Below, piece after piece: positions 35,049 through 43,845 of a stretch of 64,000 nucleotides of DNA. The translations under genes were made by a program, and so were the position numbers. The DNA comes from Collibacillus ludicampi. GTDB lineage: Bacteria > Bacillota > Bacilli > Tumebacillales > BOQE01. A model generated the notes under the pieces. It was not told where the DNA came from and made no database searches. It saw only the letters and a program-made list of their open reading frames with translations. Position 1 is the stretch's first letter. Each line of letters starts with the position of its first letter. The stretch is taken from the NCBI RefSeq assembly GCF_023705585.1, contig NZ_BOQE01000001.1, forward strand, positions 3,814,710 to 3,878,709, in the 5' to 3' direction.

Positions 35049-36296
35049 GTGTGGATACGATATATCTTCGTTCTGATCTTGTCTGTGCAACTATTGCTCG
35101 TAAACGTTTGGCCCCACGTTGCTCATGCCAGCACCGAAGAACCGGAGATACAAGCTGATTCCGGCGTGCTCATGGATATGAAGACGGGTCAGGTTCTCTG
35201 GTCGAAAAATCCGGAAAAACATCACTATCCTGCATCGATCACAAAGATTCTCACCGCGATTCTCGCGTTGGAAAATTCGAAGCTGGACGAGCCTGTCCGT
35301 ACGTCTCAACTCGCGACCGAGCAGGAAGGAAATCGAGTGTATTTGGTAGAAGGCGAAGAGGAACCAATGAAGGAGATGTTATACGGCCTTCTGCTCAATT
35401 CGGGGAACGACGCAGCTGTGGCGATTGCAGAACACGTAGCGGGAACTGAAGAAAACTTTGCCAACATGATGAACGAGAAGGCGAGAGACATCGGAGCGAC
35501 TCACAGCCATTTTGTCACGCCCAATGGCCTGCATGATCCCGATCATTATACGACTGCGCAAGATATGGCGTTGATCGCACGTTACGCAATGCAAAACGAA
35601 ACATTCCGGCAAATCGTCTCCACGAAATATTATCCATGGAAAGGAAAGCAATGGCAATCGGAACTTGTCAATTTGAATAAAATCTTGTGGACGTACGATG
35701 GAGCAAACGGTATTAAAACGGGTTTCACCGATCAAGCCCACCAAACGATCGTTGCTTCCGCAAAACGCGGCGACCAGGAGTTTCTTGTGTGTCTGATGTA
35801 CGGATTGACCCAGCAATCGATCCGCGACGATGCATCGAAACTGCTGGATTATGGTTTTAACAATTTCACGACGCGGACGATCGCCAAAAAAGGGGAATCG
35901 GTCACCCGTATCACCTATAAAGACGACGTTGATACCGATGTGCTTATCGGTAATGATGTCACGTATACATTTCGCAAAGATGAGAGCGCTCCCGTAGAAC
36001 GGGTGCTCCATATACAGAAACCGGTTCCTCCTTTTTCGCATGGAACCGTTCTCGGCACAATCGAGTTCGAACAAGCGGGAAAAGTTATCGCTTCCGCGCC
36101 CCTTGTTGCAGCCAAAGATGTTCCAAAGTTACATTCCGCTTGGCTCTACGTTCTGCCAGCATTCCCCTTGTTTTTGTTCGGATGGATATGGTACCGCTTG
36201 CGACTGAGGACATTTCGATCTAAACGCATTCAAAATCAGAATTACTATCAAAAAAGCTTCCGAAGCACTTCCAACGAAGCCAATAGCGGATCATAG
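35049..36296 (+). CDS. dacB: D-alanyl-D-alanine carboxypeptidase (S11, DacB-like)
   Basis: 415 residues: signal peptide (~1-27, ending VAHAS), serine peptidase domain with YPASITKI (SxxK), LLNSGNDAA (SxN) and GIKTGFTD (KTG), a C-terminal beta domain and a C-terminal membrane helix (WLYVLPAFPLFLFGWIWY). It trims the terminal D-Ala of peptidoglycan stems. Its position between lysA/rib and the spm genes matches B. subtilis dacB, the spore cortex enzyme; a CTATACAAAA box upstream resembles a sigma-E -10 element. Start GTG 35049 after TTGGAG. Confidence 0.9.
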   Translation: MWIRYIFVLILSVQLLLVNVWPHVAHASTEEPEIQADSGVLMDMKTGQVLWSKNPEKHHYPASITKILTAILALENSKLDEPVRTSQLATEQEGNRVYLVEGEEEPMKEMLYGLLLNSGNDAAVAIAEHVAGTEENFANMMNEKARDIGATHSHFVTPNGLHDPDHYTTAQDMALIARYAMQNETFRQIVSTKYYPWKGKQWQSELVNLNKILWTYDGANGIKTGFTDQAHQTIVASAKRGDQEFLVCLMYGLTQQSIRDDASKLLDYGFNNFTTRTIAKKGESVTRITYKDDVDTDVLIGNDVTYTFRKDESAPVERVLHIQKPVPPFSHGTVLGTIEFEQAGKVIASAPLVAAKDVPKLHSAWLYVLPAFPLFLFGWIWYRLRLRTFRSKRIQNQNYYQKSFRSTSNEANSGS

Positions 36297-36317
36297 TGAG
36301 TTCCTACCCATATAAAA

Positions 36318-36339
36318 ACCTCGCCTTTAACGGCGAGGT
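36318..36339 (-). terminator. Terminator of lysA
   Basis: The stem ACCTCGCC / GGCGAGGT is followed by TTTTTATA on the minus strand, 27 nt past the lysA stop. Confidence 0.85.
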
Positions 36340-36365
36340 ATACATTATTCATCACGTGAGTGAGA

Positions 36366-37709
36366 TTAAACCCGACCTTTTAATACTTTTACGGACGCTT
36401 GCAAGCGCTCGGGAATCCGATCATTTTTGACGAGATCTTCAAACGTCTCCCTTTCGACAACGAGATCCGCTTCTCCGTCACACACAAACACCACTGCAGG
36501 ACGCGGAATGCGGTTATAATTATTCGCCATTGAATAGTTGTACGCACCTGTGCAAGACACAGCCAATAAATCGTTCGGCCGAACAGAAGGCAACGGCAGA
36601 TCCCAAATCAGCATGTCTCCAGATTCGCAACATTTTCCTGCGATTGAAACCACTTCGGTTGGATCTTCTTGCGCCCTATTGGCGATACAAGCTTCGTGCA
36701 CAGCCTGATAGAGAGCAGGTCGCGGATTGTCTGTCATTCCGCCATCCACAGATACATATTTGCGGATTCCCGGTATTTCCTTGATCGAGCCGATCGTGTA
36801 CAAAGTCGTACCGGCAGCTCCTACGATCGAACGCCCCGGTTCGATGACGATCTCTGGGAAAGGCAAGGAACGCAGTGTGAATTCACTCTTCACCGCGTCG
36901 CAGATCGCTTCGACGTACGCCGCCGGTCTTAGCGGTGTATCTGCCTCCGTGTAACGGATCCCGAAACCTCCACCTACGTTCAGAACTCTCAGCTTCGCCC
37001 CCGATTCACGCACCGCCCATTCATATAGATCGGCTACCCGTTGAATCGCGATCACAAAACCTTCCGTTTCAAAAATCTGTGACCCGATATGTGAATGGAG
37101 TCCTTCCAGATGGATGCCTTCTAACGATAACGCTTGGCGAATCGCTTCCTTCGCCATACCGCTATCGATATCAAAACCGAACTTAGAATCTTGTTGTCCT
37201 GTGGAAATATATTCATGGGTATGCGCTTCGACACCCGGTGTTATACGCAATAGCACATTCGCCCTCTCTCCTTTTTCCTTTGCGAGGGCACTCAATAATG
37301 ACAGCTCATGAAAGTTGTCAACGACAAACGCACCGATCCCTGCTTCTAATGCAAACCCGATTTCGTCGGGGGTTTTATTGTTCCCGTGAAAATGAATTCG
37401 CTCCGCCGGGAAATCCGCTTTCAGGGCCGTATACAATTCACCGCTCGAGACTACATCCAAAGAACATCCTTCTTCAGCCGCCAATTGACACATGGCCATT
37501 GTGCAAAACGCTTTCGAAGCGTAAGCGATCTGATAGGGCAAGCCGCATTTTTCAAACGCATCGCGAAACTCGCGGATCGTGTGGCGGATCAACGCTTCAT
37601 CATAAATGTAAAGCGGCGTTCCAAACTGGCGTGCCAAGTCTACGGTATCACATCCGCCGATTTCCAGATGACCCTTTTGGTTGATACGACTCGTTCCGTG
37701 TAGGTGCAT
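36366..37709 (-). CDS. lysA: Diaminopimelate decarboxylase
   Basis: 447 residues, PLP-dependent fold III enzyme making L-lysine from meso-DAP. Visible: PYQIAYASKAF (PLP Lys), HFHGNNKTPDEI, GLHSHIGSQI, LNVGGGFGI, EPGRSIVGAAG and the second-half CESGDML and GAYNYSMANNYNRIPRP. It lies after the spoVA genes as in B. subtilis. It has its own promoter and a leader with competing hairpins (37756-37845). Confidence 0.97.
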   Translation of the reverse strand: MHLHGTSRINQKGHLEIGGCDTVDLARQFGTPLYIYDEALIRHTIREFRDAFEKCGLPYQIAYASKAFCTMAMCQLAAEEGCSLDVVSSGELYTALKADFPAERIHFHGNNKTPDEIGFALEAGIGAFVVDNFHELSLLSALAKEKGERANVLLRITPGVEAHTHEYISTGQQDSKFGFDIDSGMAKEAIRQALSLEGIHLEGLHSHIGSQIFETEGFVIAIQRVADLYEWAVRESGAKLRVLNVGGGFGIRYTEADTPLRPAAYVEAICDAVKSEFTLRSLPFPEIVIEPGRSIVGAAGTTLYTIGSIKEIPGIRKYVSVDGGMTDNPRPALYQAVHEACIANRAQEDPTEVVSIAGKCCESGDMLIWDLPLPSVRPNDLLAVSCTGAYNYSMANNYNRIPRPAVVFVCDGEADLVVERETFEDLVKNDRIPERLQASVKVLKGRV

Positions 37710-37755
37710 AGGTTCTCCTCTCCCTGAAAAAACGGTTCTGTCTGAACTAAAGAAA

Positions 37756-37809
37756 ACAGCAACCGACGAAAAACGACGGTTGCTGTATATGTTCGCAACG
37801 TTATACAGC
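37756..37809 (-). promoter_or_regulatory. Competing terminator/antiterminator hairpins before lysA
   Basis: Minus-strand terminator: ACAGCAACCG / CGGTTGCTGT (10 bp) with T-rich tail TTTTC (37756-37786). An alternative hairpin GCTGTATA / TATACAGC (37782-37789, 37802-37809) uses the same ACAGC bases, so the two cannot form together. This is the layout of an attenuator. It is not a lysine (L-box) riboswitch or a T-box by sequence. Confidence 0.6.
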
Positions 37810-37850
37810 CTCGTCCTTGGTCATCCCAAGAAAATTTTAATTTTCTTCAT

Positions 37851-37880
37851 ATTATAGCATGCACCCAATTCTCATGACAA
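37851..37880 (-). promoter_or_regulatory. Sigma-A promoter of lysA
   Basis: TATAAT (minus, 37851-37856) with TTGTCA 18 nt upstream. A transcript would start near 37845, about 60 nt before the terminator hairpin. Confidence 0.65.
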
Positions 37881-37964
37881 CAAAGGTTTTTTTGCACCAG
37901 AAATTTTTTTACCAATCAGTGCTTGATCTGTAGCATCTGACAGGTCTATCTTATCGTTTCAAAG

Positions 37965-38612
37965 TTAGTAAGATTTTTCTTGCGATTCCATCTCCGATAC
38001 GAATCCACTTCGCTTCAGAATCTCCTGGACAGCTGCAGTAGTGACCGGCGCACGATTCTCTACATGGTCATGCCCTTCCATTTTCCCCGGATCCCCCATT
38101 CCAATGATAATGGGAATATCCAATTCCTTTAAAACATCCACCGTATCCCCATGAATAAGCAACTGCCCGGTATGTGATGGACGTCCATCTTTATCCACTT
38201 CATCATAGAGAATATGCCCCTGGTTATCGATCGAAAAGTCGACGGGTGTTCCCTCAACATAGGGAGTCTTGGAAGCTACCGCTACGGCTCCCAAGACCTC
38301 GATTAAAGGATGTGTGGCAATTTCACGCAACGCGCGCTCTCCATATGACTCTTCTCCGTCGCCATTGTCGTCAAACATGACGAGAACCGGGTCATGCTTG
38401 GCCTCCTGAATCAGTTTTACCAATTGTTGGCCATTGAGCGGCGTTGGATTTCCTGCCGAGCGGGAGATCACTCGTCCACCCACCTGTCTTGCGGCCGCTT
38501 CTACCGCCATGCGTGCGACTTCATCTCCATCAGTAATGATGATAACCTTCCTCTTTCCGTCCTGTTTTGGCTTCTTCAAAGCAGCCACTCCCTTGTAGGA
38601 AGATTTGCCCAC
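37965..38612 (-). CDS. spoVAEA: Stage V sporulation protein AEa
   Basis: About 215 residues, soluble. SpoVAEa markers: KVIIITDGDEVARMAVEAAA, SRSAGNPTPLNGQQLV, DPVLVMFDDNGDGEESYGE and HGDTVDVLKELDIPIIIGMGDPGKM. Part of the SpoVA system that moves Ca-DPA into the spore. Two starts are plausible: GTG 38612 after AGGAG, or TTG 38579 after AAGGGAG. Last gene of the spoVA cluster. Confidence 0.88.
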   Translation of the reverse strand: MGKSSYKGVAALKKPKQDGKRKVIIITDGDEVARMAVEAAARQVGGRVISRSAGNPTPLNGQQLVKLIQEAKHDPVLVMFDDNGDGEESYGERALREIATHPLIEVLGAVAVASKTPYVEGTPVDFSIDNQGHILYDEVDKDGRPSHTGQLLIHGDTVDVLKELDIPIIIGMGDPGKMEGHDHVENRAPVTTAAVQEILKRSGFVSEMESQEKSY

Positions 38613-38636
38613 TTTTTCTCCTGAACACAAAGGTGC

Positions 38637-38987
38637 TTACCCGCGCGCGCGAAATACCAGCGATGCCAAAAATGAAAAGATGATCGCCGCCGAGATCCCC
38701 GCACTCGTAACTTCAAATATGCCGGTGATAATCCCGACGAAACCATGCGTTTTCGCTTCCGTCATGGCACCGTGAACGAGCGAATTCCCGAAGCTCGTGA
38801 TCGGTACAGACGCACCCGCTCCAGCAAACTTAATCAGCGGTTCATACAGTCCGAGCCCATCGAGAACGGCCCCGGAAACGACCAGAATGGTCATCACATG
38901 TGCGGGTGTCAATTTCGTCAGATCCATTAAGAGCTGCCCGATCAAACAAATCAATCCCCCGACAACAAACGCCCACAAGAAAATCAT
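38637..38987 (-). CDS. spoVAEB: Stage V sporulation protein AEb
   Basis: A 116-residue integral membrane protein (three to four helices) with [48 protein letters not shown]. SpoVAEb is a homologue of SpoVAC and part of the DPA channel. Its ATG overlaps the spoVAD stop by 4 bp. Confidence 0.93.
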   Translation of the reverse strand: MIFLWAFVVGGLICLIGQLLMDLTKLTPAHVMTILVVSGAVLDGLGLYEPLIKFAGAGASVPITSFGNSLVHGAMTEAKTHGFVGIITGIFEVTSAGISAAIIFSFLASLVFRARG

Positions 38988-40003
38988 CGCATATCATCCT
39001 CCATTTCAATGGCAACAGTATGTGCGATGCAAGGGATGCTTTCCCCTTGCTGCGTAGAAGTGGGAGAAAGAAGTGCTCCCGTAGCCGTCACCAACACGCG
39101 TTTTAATTCTCCTCGTTCCATTCGCTTCAAGATATGACCGTATGTAACTACAGCGCAACAAGCACATCCGCTGCCACCGGAGAACACTTCTTCTTGATCG
39201 GGATAATAGATGAGAACCCCGCAATCATGGAATTTATCACCTGCTTGGTGTCCTTGTTGCTCTAATAATTGTTTGGCGATCGAATGTCCCACCCGGCCCA
39301 AATCGCCTGTGAGAATTAGATCGTAATCATCAAGCGTACGCCCCGTATCTCGAAAATGAGCCGTAATCGTATCAACAGCCGCGGGAGCCATGGCTGCTCC
39401 CATTTCCCACGGGTTTTTCACGCCAAGATCTATTACCTTACCGATAGTTGCATGTGTGATTTTTAACGCCGATCCGTTTTTCCCTATCAAAGCAGCGCCG
39501 CTTCCCGTCACTGTACAATGGGCCGTCGGAGGCTTTTGTCCACCATACTCGGTCGGAAAGCGGAATTGCCGTTCTGCCGTTGAGTTATGGCTCGATGTCG
39601 CGGCGATGACTTTGTGGGCAAATCCGCTATCCACCAGAAGCGCGGCCAATGCCAGTCCTTGCATGGATGTCGAACATGCGCCAAAGATCCCGAGAAACGG
39701 CATGGCGAGCGTTCGTGCCGCGAAACTGGAGGTAATGAGCTGATTTAACAGATCACCCGCAATGACCAAGTCAATATCTTGGCTTTTGAGCCCCGCCTTG
39801 CGCATGGCTTCTTCACACGCTTCTTCCGTGAGCTTCCGTTCCGCCTTTTCCCAACTGTCGGTGCCGACATACGGATCCTTATGTACGATATCGAAATCGT
39901 TGCCTAGTGGCCCTTGCCCTTCCTTGTTGCCCACAACGGATGCTGCAGACAAAATCCTCGGAGTGGACGGAAACCTCCACGTTTGCTTCCCCACTAGTGG
40001 CAT
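38984..40003 (-). CDS. spoVAD: Stage V sporulation protein AD
   Basis: 339 residues with a thiolase-like fold: GVDLGV-type [37 protein letters not shown] (the thiolase Cys position), [17 protein letters not shown] and [25 protein letters not shown]. In Bacillus SpoVAD binds DPA directly. Start ATG 40003 after GGAGGAAG, 16 nt past spoVAC. Confidence 0.95.
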   Translation of the reverse strand: MPLVGKQTWRFPSTPRILSAASVVGNKEGQGPLGNDFDIVHKDPYVGTDSWEKAERKLTEEACEEAMRKAGLKSQDIDLVIAGDLLNQLITSSFAARTLAMPFLGIFGACSTSMQGLALAALLVDSGFAHKVIAATSSHNSTAERQFRFPTEYGGQKPPTAHCTVTGSGAALIGKNGSALKITHATIGKVIDLGVKNPWEMGAAMAPAAVDTITAHFRDTGRTLDDYDLILTGDLGRVGHSIAKQLLEQQGHQAGDKFHDCGVLIYYPDQEEVFSGGSGCACCAVVTYGHILKRMERGELKRVLVTATGALLSPTSTQQGESIPCIAHTVAIEMEDDMR

Positions 40004-40019
40004 TTCGCTCTTCCTCCCC

Positions 40020-40475
40020 CTAAATCATTTCAAAAAGTTTACGTACGAGCGCAACCACAAATGCAGCGGTCACTCCGAATACGATGACAGGCCCAGACAC
40101 TTTGAACATGTTCCCTCCCACGCCGAGAACATACCCTTCCGATTTGTATTCGAGCGCGGCAGACGCCATCGCGTTTGCAAAACCTGTAACAGGAACGGCG
40201 GAACCTGCTCCCGCCCATTGTGCGAAACGATCATATACGCCAAACCCTGTTAATAGAACACTGATAAAAATCAATGTGGCCACTGTCGGATTGGCGGCTG
40301 TGCGTTCATTAAATCCAAAACGCATAAAAAAAGATTGAATCACTTGTCCTAATAAACAAATGGTTCCACCTGCCAAAAAAGCGCGAACAGAATTCTTCAA
40401 AAACGGTTTCCGCGGCGTATGTTTCTTTGTTAACCGTTGATACTCATACGCTTCTTTCGCTCCTGTTTTGATCAT
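40020..40475 (-). CDS. spoVAC: Stage V sporulation protein AC
   Basis: About 151 residues with several membrane helices (FLAGGTICLLGQVIQSFFMRFG; GSAVPVTGFANAMASAALEYKSEG). SpoVAC acts as a mechanosensitive DPA channel in B. subtilis. ATG 40475 lies 6 nt after GAAGGGGG. No spoVAA or spoVAB gene precedes it; a 47-residue gene and sigF lie upstream. Confidence 0.94.
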   Translation of the reverse strand: MIKTGAKEAYEYQRLTKKHTPRKPFLKNSVRAFLAGGTICLLGQVIQSFFMRFGFNERTAANPTVATLIFISVLLTGFGVYDRFAQWAGAGSAVPVTGFANAMASAALEYKSEGYVLGVGGNMFKVSGPVIVFGVTAAFVVALVRKLFEMI

Positions 40476-40567
40476 AGCCATCCCCCTTCGTAACGTCCTT
40501 TTCTGTATATATAAGTCTCTCTTCTTACGCCCTCCTATCCAGGGAAGTATTGGAATTCAAAGAACAA

Positions 40568-40594
40568 CAAAGGCTTTCATCATGAAAGCCTTTG
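40568..40594 (-). terminator. Terminator after the spoIIA operon
   Basis: A near-perfect palindromic hairpin CAAAGGCTTTCAT / ATGAAAGCCTTTG directly follows the stop of the small membrane protein gene at 40595. Confidence 0.7.
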
Positions 40595-40738
40595 TTACAG
40601 CTCTGTCGCATTGGAAACGACATGATATTTCGTTTTTTGGTAAGATTGCCAAAAGTACAAACCGAATCCGCTAGACGTGAGGAGAACGGCGATCATACAT
40701 GCATAGAGAATCCGCTTGATTTTCGATTTTCTCCGCAT
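40595..40738 (-). CDS. 47-residue single-helix membrane protein downstream of sigF
   Basis: ATG 40736-40738 behind AAAGGGAG. The product starts RRKSKIKRI, has one membrane helix (LYACMIAVLLTSSGFGLYFW) and a polar C-terminus. It lies 54 bp after the sigF stop and before a terminator, so it is the last gene of the dacF-spoIIA-sigF operon. No homologue recognised; a sporulation role is an inference from position. Confidence 0.6.
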   Translation of the reverse strand: MRRKSKIKRILYACMIAVLLTSSGFGLYFWQSYQKTKYHVVSNATEL

Positions 40739-40792
40739 GCCGGAACACTCCCTTTTGGTATATATTCCTAGCATGCTCGTTTTTGAAACGGT

Positions 40793-41542
40793 TCAATCTA
40801 ATTGATCCCGGATATTCTGCAATATTTTTTTCTCTAAGCGGGACACTTGCACCTGGGAGATCCCGAGAACCTCAGCAACTTCCGCTTGCGTCTTGTCTTT
40901 GAAAAAGCGCAGAAAAACAATCAATCGTTCCCGTTCGGGAAGACGCGATAATGCGTCATGCAAAGACATGCGGTCGAACCATTTCTCTTGGTTTTCATCG
41001 GCGATTTGATCCATCAGATAGATGGGATCTCCATCATTCTCGAATACAGTCTCATGGATCGAGGAAGGTTGCCGCATGGCTTCCTGAGCGAAAACGACCT
41101 CAGCGGGTTCAATGCCAAGCGCTTCCGCCACTTCATTCACATGTGGCTGCCTGCCCAACTTCTTCGATAATTCGTCGCGCGTTCGCCTGATTTGGCGCGC
41201 TTGTTCCTTCAGAGAGCGGGAAATTTTTACCGTGGAATCATCGCGCAAGAACCGTTGTATTTCCCCGATGATCATCGGCACGGCATAAGTGGAAAAACGC
41301 ACATCGTAATTCAGGTCGAACTTGTCGATCGCCTTCATGAGTCCGATACAACCGATTTGAAAGAGATCATCCGCTTCATATCCACGATTGAGAAAACGTT
41401 GCACGACAGACCATACGAGCCGTTGATTGCTAAGTACCAGGCGTTCTCGCGCTTCAACATCACCTGCTTGGCTGCGGGCGATCAATTCTTTCACTTGTTC
41501 GTCCGAATATTTTTGATGAGTCGGTGTCACATTCCTTTCCAT
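40793..41542 (-). CDS. sigF: RNA polymerase sigma-F factor
   Basis: 249 residues. Sigma-70 regions: 2.2-2.4 with GYEADDLFQIGCIGLMKAIDKFDLNYDVRFSTYAVPMIIGEI, region 3 (SRSLKEQARQIRR) and 4.2 (TQAEVAEVLGISQVQVSRLEKKIL). It drives early forespore transcription and is held by SpoIIAB. ATG 41542 follows AAGGAG; upstream in-frame codons belong to spoIIAB in another frame. Confidence 0.97.
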   Translation of the reverse strand: MERNVTPTHQKYSDEQVKELIARSQAGDVEARERLVLSNQRLVWSVVQRFLNRGYEADDLFQIGCIGLMKAIDKFDLNYDVRFSTYAVPMIIGEIQRFLRDDSTVKISRSLKEQARQIRRTRDELSKKLGRQPHVNEVAEALGIEPAEVVFAQEAMRQPSSIHETVFENDGDPIYLMDQIADENQEKWFDRMSLHDALSRLPERERLIVFLRFFKDKTQAEVAEVLGISQVQVSRLEKKILQNIRDQLD

Positions 41543-41555
41543 ATGACCCGCTCCT

Positions 41556-41999
41556 TCAGTGCGCGGTGACTTCTGCACTCTTGATATACTTGACCAAACG
41601 CACTTTGGTGCCTTTTCCCGGCGCTGAAGTGATTTCCACCTGGTCCATAAAGTTTTCCATAATCGTGAATCCCATACCCGAACGTTCAAGTTCAGGTTTG
41701 GAGGTAAACAGCGGTTGACGCGCCAATTCCACATCGTCGATTCCTACGCCTTCATCTTCAATAATCAGTTCGACCATCGTATCCTTGATGATACAGTGGA
41801 TGTTCACCATTCCTTCCTGATTTTCATACCCGTGAATGATCGCATTCGTCACCGCTTCAGAAACGACAGTCTTGATTTCCGTCAACTCTTCCATCGTCGG
41901 ATCCAATTGCGAGACAAAGGCCGCAACGGCCACACGCGCGAACGATTCATTTTCCGACTTACTACTGAAACAAAGATGCATTTCATTGTGAGTGCTCAT
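41556..41999 (-). CDS. spoIIAB: Anti-sigma-F factor (serine kinase)
   Basis: 147 residues, GHKL kinase: [23 protein letters not shown] (N box), [32 protein letters not shown] (G boxes). Binds sigma-F and phosphorylates SpoIIAA on serine. Overlaps the spoIIAA end by 4 bp. Confidence 0.97.
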   Translation of the reverse strand: MSTHNEMHLCFSSKSENESFARVAVAAFVSQLDPTMEELTEIKTVVSEAVTNAIIHGYENQEGMVNIHCIIKDTMVELIIEDEGVGIDDVELARQPLFTSKPELERSGMGFTIMENFMDQVEITSAPGKGTKVRLVKYIKSAEVTAH

Positions 42000-42352
42000 A
42001 ATTTCACCTCCCCTATTTCTGCCAAGGCATGAGTTTCACTGTCATAGATTCGTAAAATCTTTTGAATACCCGATAATTCAAATAATCGCAACAACGTGTC
42101 ATTGACAGAGCAAAGGGCCATTCTCCCTCCCATTTGTGAAACACGTTTATACCGTCCCAAGATTACCCCGAGCCCGGAACTGTCCATAAAGGAAAGACCC
42201 TCCAAGTTCATGATGAGGTGGGGAGTCAAATCTTTATTTAATTCCCCTTCCACCCGCTCGCGTACAATTTCGGCGGTGTGGTGATCCAATTCCCCTTGTA
42301 AACGAACGACCAGCGTGGATCCAATTTTTTTCGTTTGCACTTGTAGACTCAA
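41996..42352 (-). CDS. spoIIAA: Anti-sigma-F factor antagonist
   Basis: 118 residues, STAS domain: [15 protein letters not shown] and [20 protein letters not shown] with the phosphorylatable Ser. Unphosphorylated SpoIIAA frees sigma-F from SpoIIAB. TTG 42352 gives the family N-terminus (M)SL and has GGAG 10 nt upstream; GTG 42361 is too near the ribosome site. Confidence 0.96.
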   Translation of the reverse strand: MSLQVQTKKIGSTLVVRLQGELDHHTAEIVRERVEGELNKDLTPHLIMNLEGLSFMDSSGLGVILGRYKRVSQMGGRMALCSVNDTLLRLFELSGIQKILRIYDSETHALAEIGEVKL

Positions 42353-42463
42353 CGGTCTCACTCTCCTATCCCTTGCTTACTCGTACTTGGGGTATTCGAT
42401 TGAGAAGAAAGCTTTTCCTGCATCTCGACAAAACTACAGGATTTTCGTGGAAAAACGACAAAA

Positions 42464-42485
42464 AAAGAGGGCGAACGCCCTCTTT
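42464..42485 (-). terminator. Hairpin between dacF and spoIIAA
   Basis: A perfect stem AAAGAGGGCG / CGCCCTCTTT followed by TTTTTTT on the minus strand, 10 nt past the dacF stop. It separates dacF from spoIIAA, so spoIIA should have its own promoter (sigma-H in Bacillus). Confidence 0.85.
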
Positions 42486-42494
42486 CAGGATGTA

Positions 42495-43718
42495 TCACGA
42501 TGCTTGACCGAATGTCAACCAACTATCCACCGTTCGTTTAAACATCTTCCAAAAGCCCGCTTTGCCGATGTCATTAGCTGCCACGATACTCGTGCGTCCC
42601 ACTTCTTTTCCGTCTTTGTATATGACGACCGCCCCTAATACTTGCCCCTTTTTCACGGGAGCCTTACATTCTTTGAACGTAATCTGTTTCGTGTAGGCGT
42701 CCGATTTCTCGCCTTTTTTCATCACAACTCCCAGTGTATCGGCCGCGACTAACTGTACACTCGGTTCGTTGCCTTTGTCCAGCTTCACCTTTTCAACGAC
42801 TTGACCGGCTTTGTAGAACGTTTTGCTGGTAAACTGGGAGAATGCCCAATCCATCATTTGCGAGATTTCCGCGTTTCGCTGAGGGGAAGTCGGTTCTCCC
42901 ATGACCACTGTGATCACGCGAAAATCGCCTCGTTTCGCCGTTGCCGACAGACAGTATTTCGCCTCGCCCGTAAAACCTGTTTTCAATCCGTCCATTCCCG
43001 GATAGTAACGGATCAACTTGTTGGTGTTCACCAACCAAAAAGGTTTTTCGCTGTCTTTGCGCAGATAATCGCTGTAGATCGACGTCCACTTCAATATCTG
43101 TTCATGTTTTAACAATTCACGCGACATGAGCGCAATATCGTAAGCGGAGGTGTAATGACCAGCGACAGGAAGTCCGTTCGAATTCTTAAAATGGGTGTTC
43201 TTTAAGCCCAATTGTTCCGCTCTTTCGTTCATCATTTTTACAAATTCCTCTTCCGACCCGGCGATATGTTCAGCCATTGCGACAGTCGCATCATTGGCTG
43301 AGGCGACGGCGATGCCTTTCATCATCTCATCCACCGTCATTTGTTCACCCGGCTCGAGAAAGATCTGCGATCCACCCATGCTGGCGGCATGTTCACTCGC
43401 ACGCACCCTGTCAGTTAATTTGATCCTACCGCTTTCAAGTGCTTCCATGATCAAAAGCATGGACATGATTTTGGTTATGGAGGCGGGAGGCAACTTTTCG
43501 TGCATGTTTTTTTCAAAGAGTACCTGTCCGGTCGCCGCATCCATAACGACTGCGGAGACCGCACTTTTGGCTAAATCCACTCCCGCTTTCTGCTCGGCTT
43601 TTCCCTTAGGTCTGTGTTCGGCAGCCCACGTACTCGGAATCGATATTACGGAAGACAGGAGCAACATAAAAATAAGGACAACGGATTTGAGCATTCTATT
43701 ATGTACAGCGCTCCTCAT
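42495..43718 (-). CDS. dacF: D-alanyl-D-alanine carboxypeptidase DacF
   Basis: 407 residues with signal peptide (~1-33, ending STWAAE). S11 motifs: LPPASITKIM (SxxK), AVASANDATVAM (SxN) and GLKTGFTGEA (KTG), then the C-terminal beta domain. It regulates cortex peptidoglycan cross-linking. ATG 43718 follows GAGGGAAGG. It sits before spoIIAA as in Bacillus and has a sigma-F-type promoter. Confidence 0.94.
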   Translation of the reverse strand: MRSAVHNRMLKSVVLIFMLLLSSVISIPSTWAAEHRPKGKAEQKAGVDLAKSAVSAVVMDAATGQVLFEKNMHEKLPPASITKIMSMLLIMEALESGRIKLTDRVRASEHAASMGGSQIFLEPGEQMTVDEMMKGIAVASANDATVAMAEHIAGSEEEFVKMMNERAEQLGLKNTHFKNSNGLPVAGHYTSAYDIALMSRELLKHEQILKWTSIYSDYLRKDSEKPFWLVNTNKLIRYYPGMDGLKTGFTGEAKYCLSATAKRGDFRVITVVMGEPTSPQRNAEISQMMDWAFSQFTSKTFYKAGQVVEKVKLDKGNEPSVQLVAADTLGVVMKKGEKSDAYTKQITFKECKAPVKKGQVLGAVVIYKDGKEVGRTSIVAANDIGKAGFWKMFKRTVDSWLTFGQAS

Positions 43719-43755
43719 TGTCTTTTCCTTCCCTCCTTCGTGTTGAAACACTCAT

Positions 43756-43783
43756 AGTGTGCCCTAGGAATAGGAAGATATGA
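43756..43783 (-). promoter_or_regulatory. Sigma-F/sigma-G-type promoter of dacF
   Basis: On the minus strand TCATA (43779-43783) lies 14 nt before GGGCACACT (43756-43764), a fit to the sigma-F -10 pattern GGNNANNHT. dacF is a known sigma-F target in B. subtilis. Confidence 0.55.
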
Positions 43784-43845
43784 CAATAAATCGAAGCTTC
43801 CATTACAAACTGCTCGATCCCGTTTGTCCTTTTTTAAACCTGTTC

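Noticed and set aside
37810-37860. Lys-rich leader peptide before lysA
   Set aside because: The ATG touches the -10 box and has no ribosome site, so it would hardly be in the transcript.
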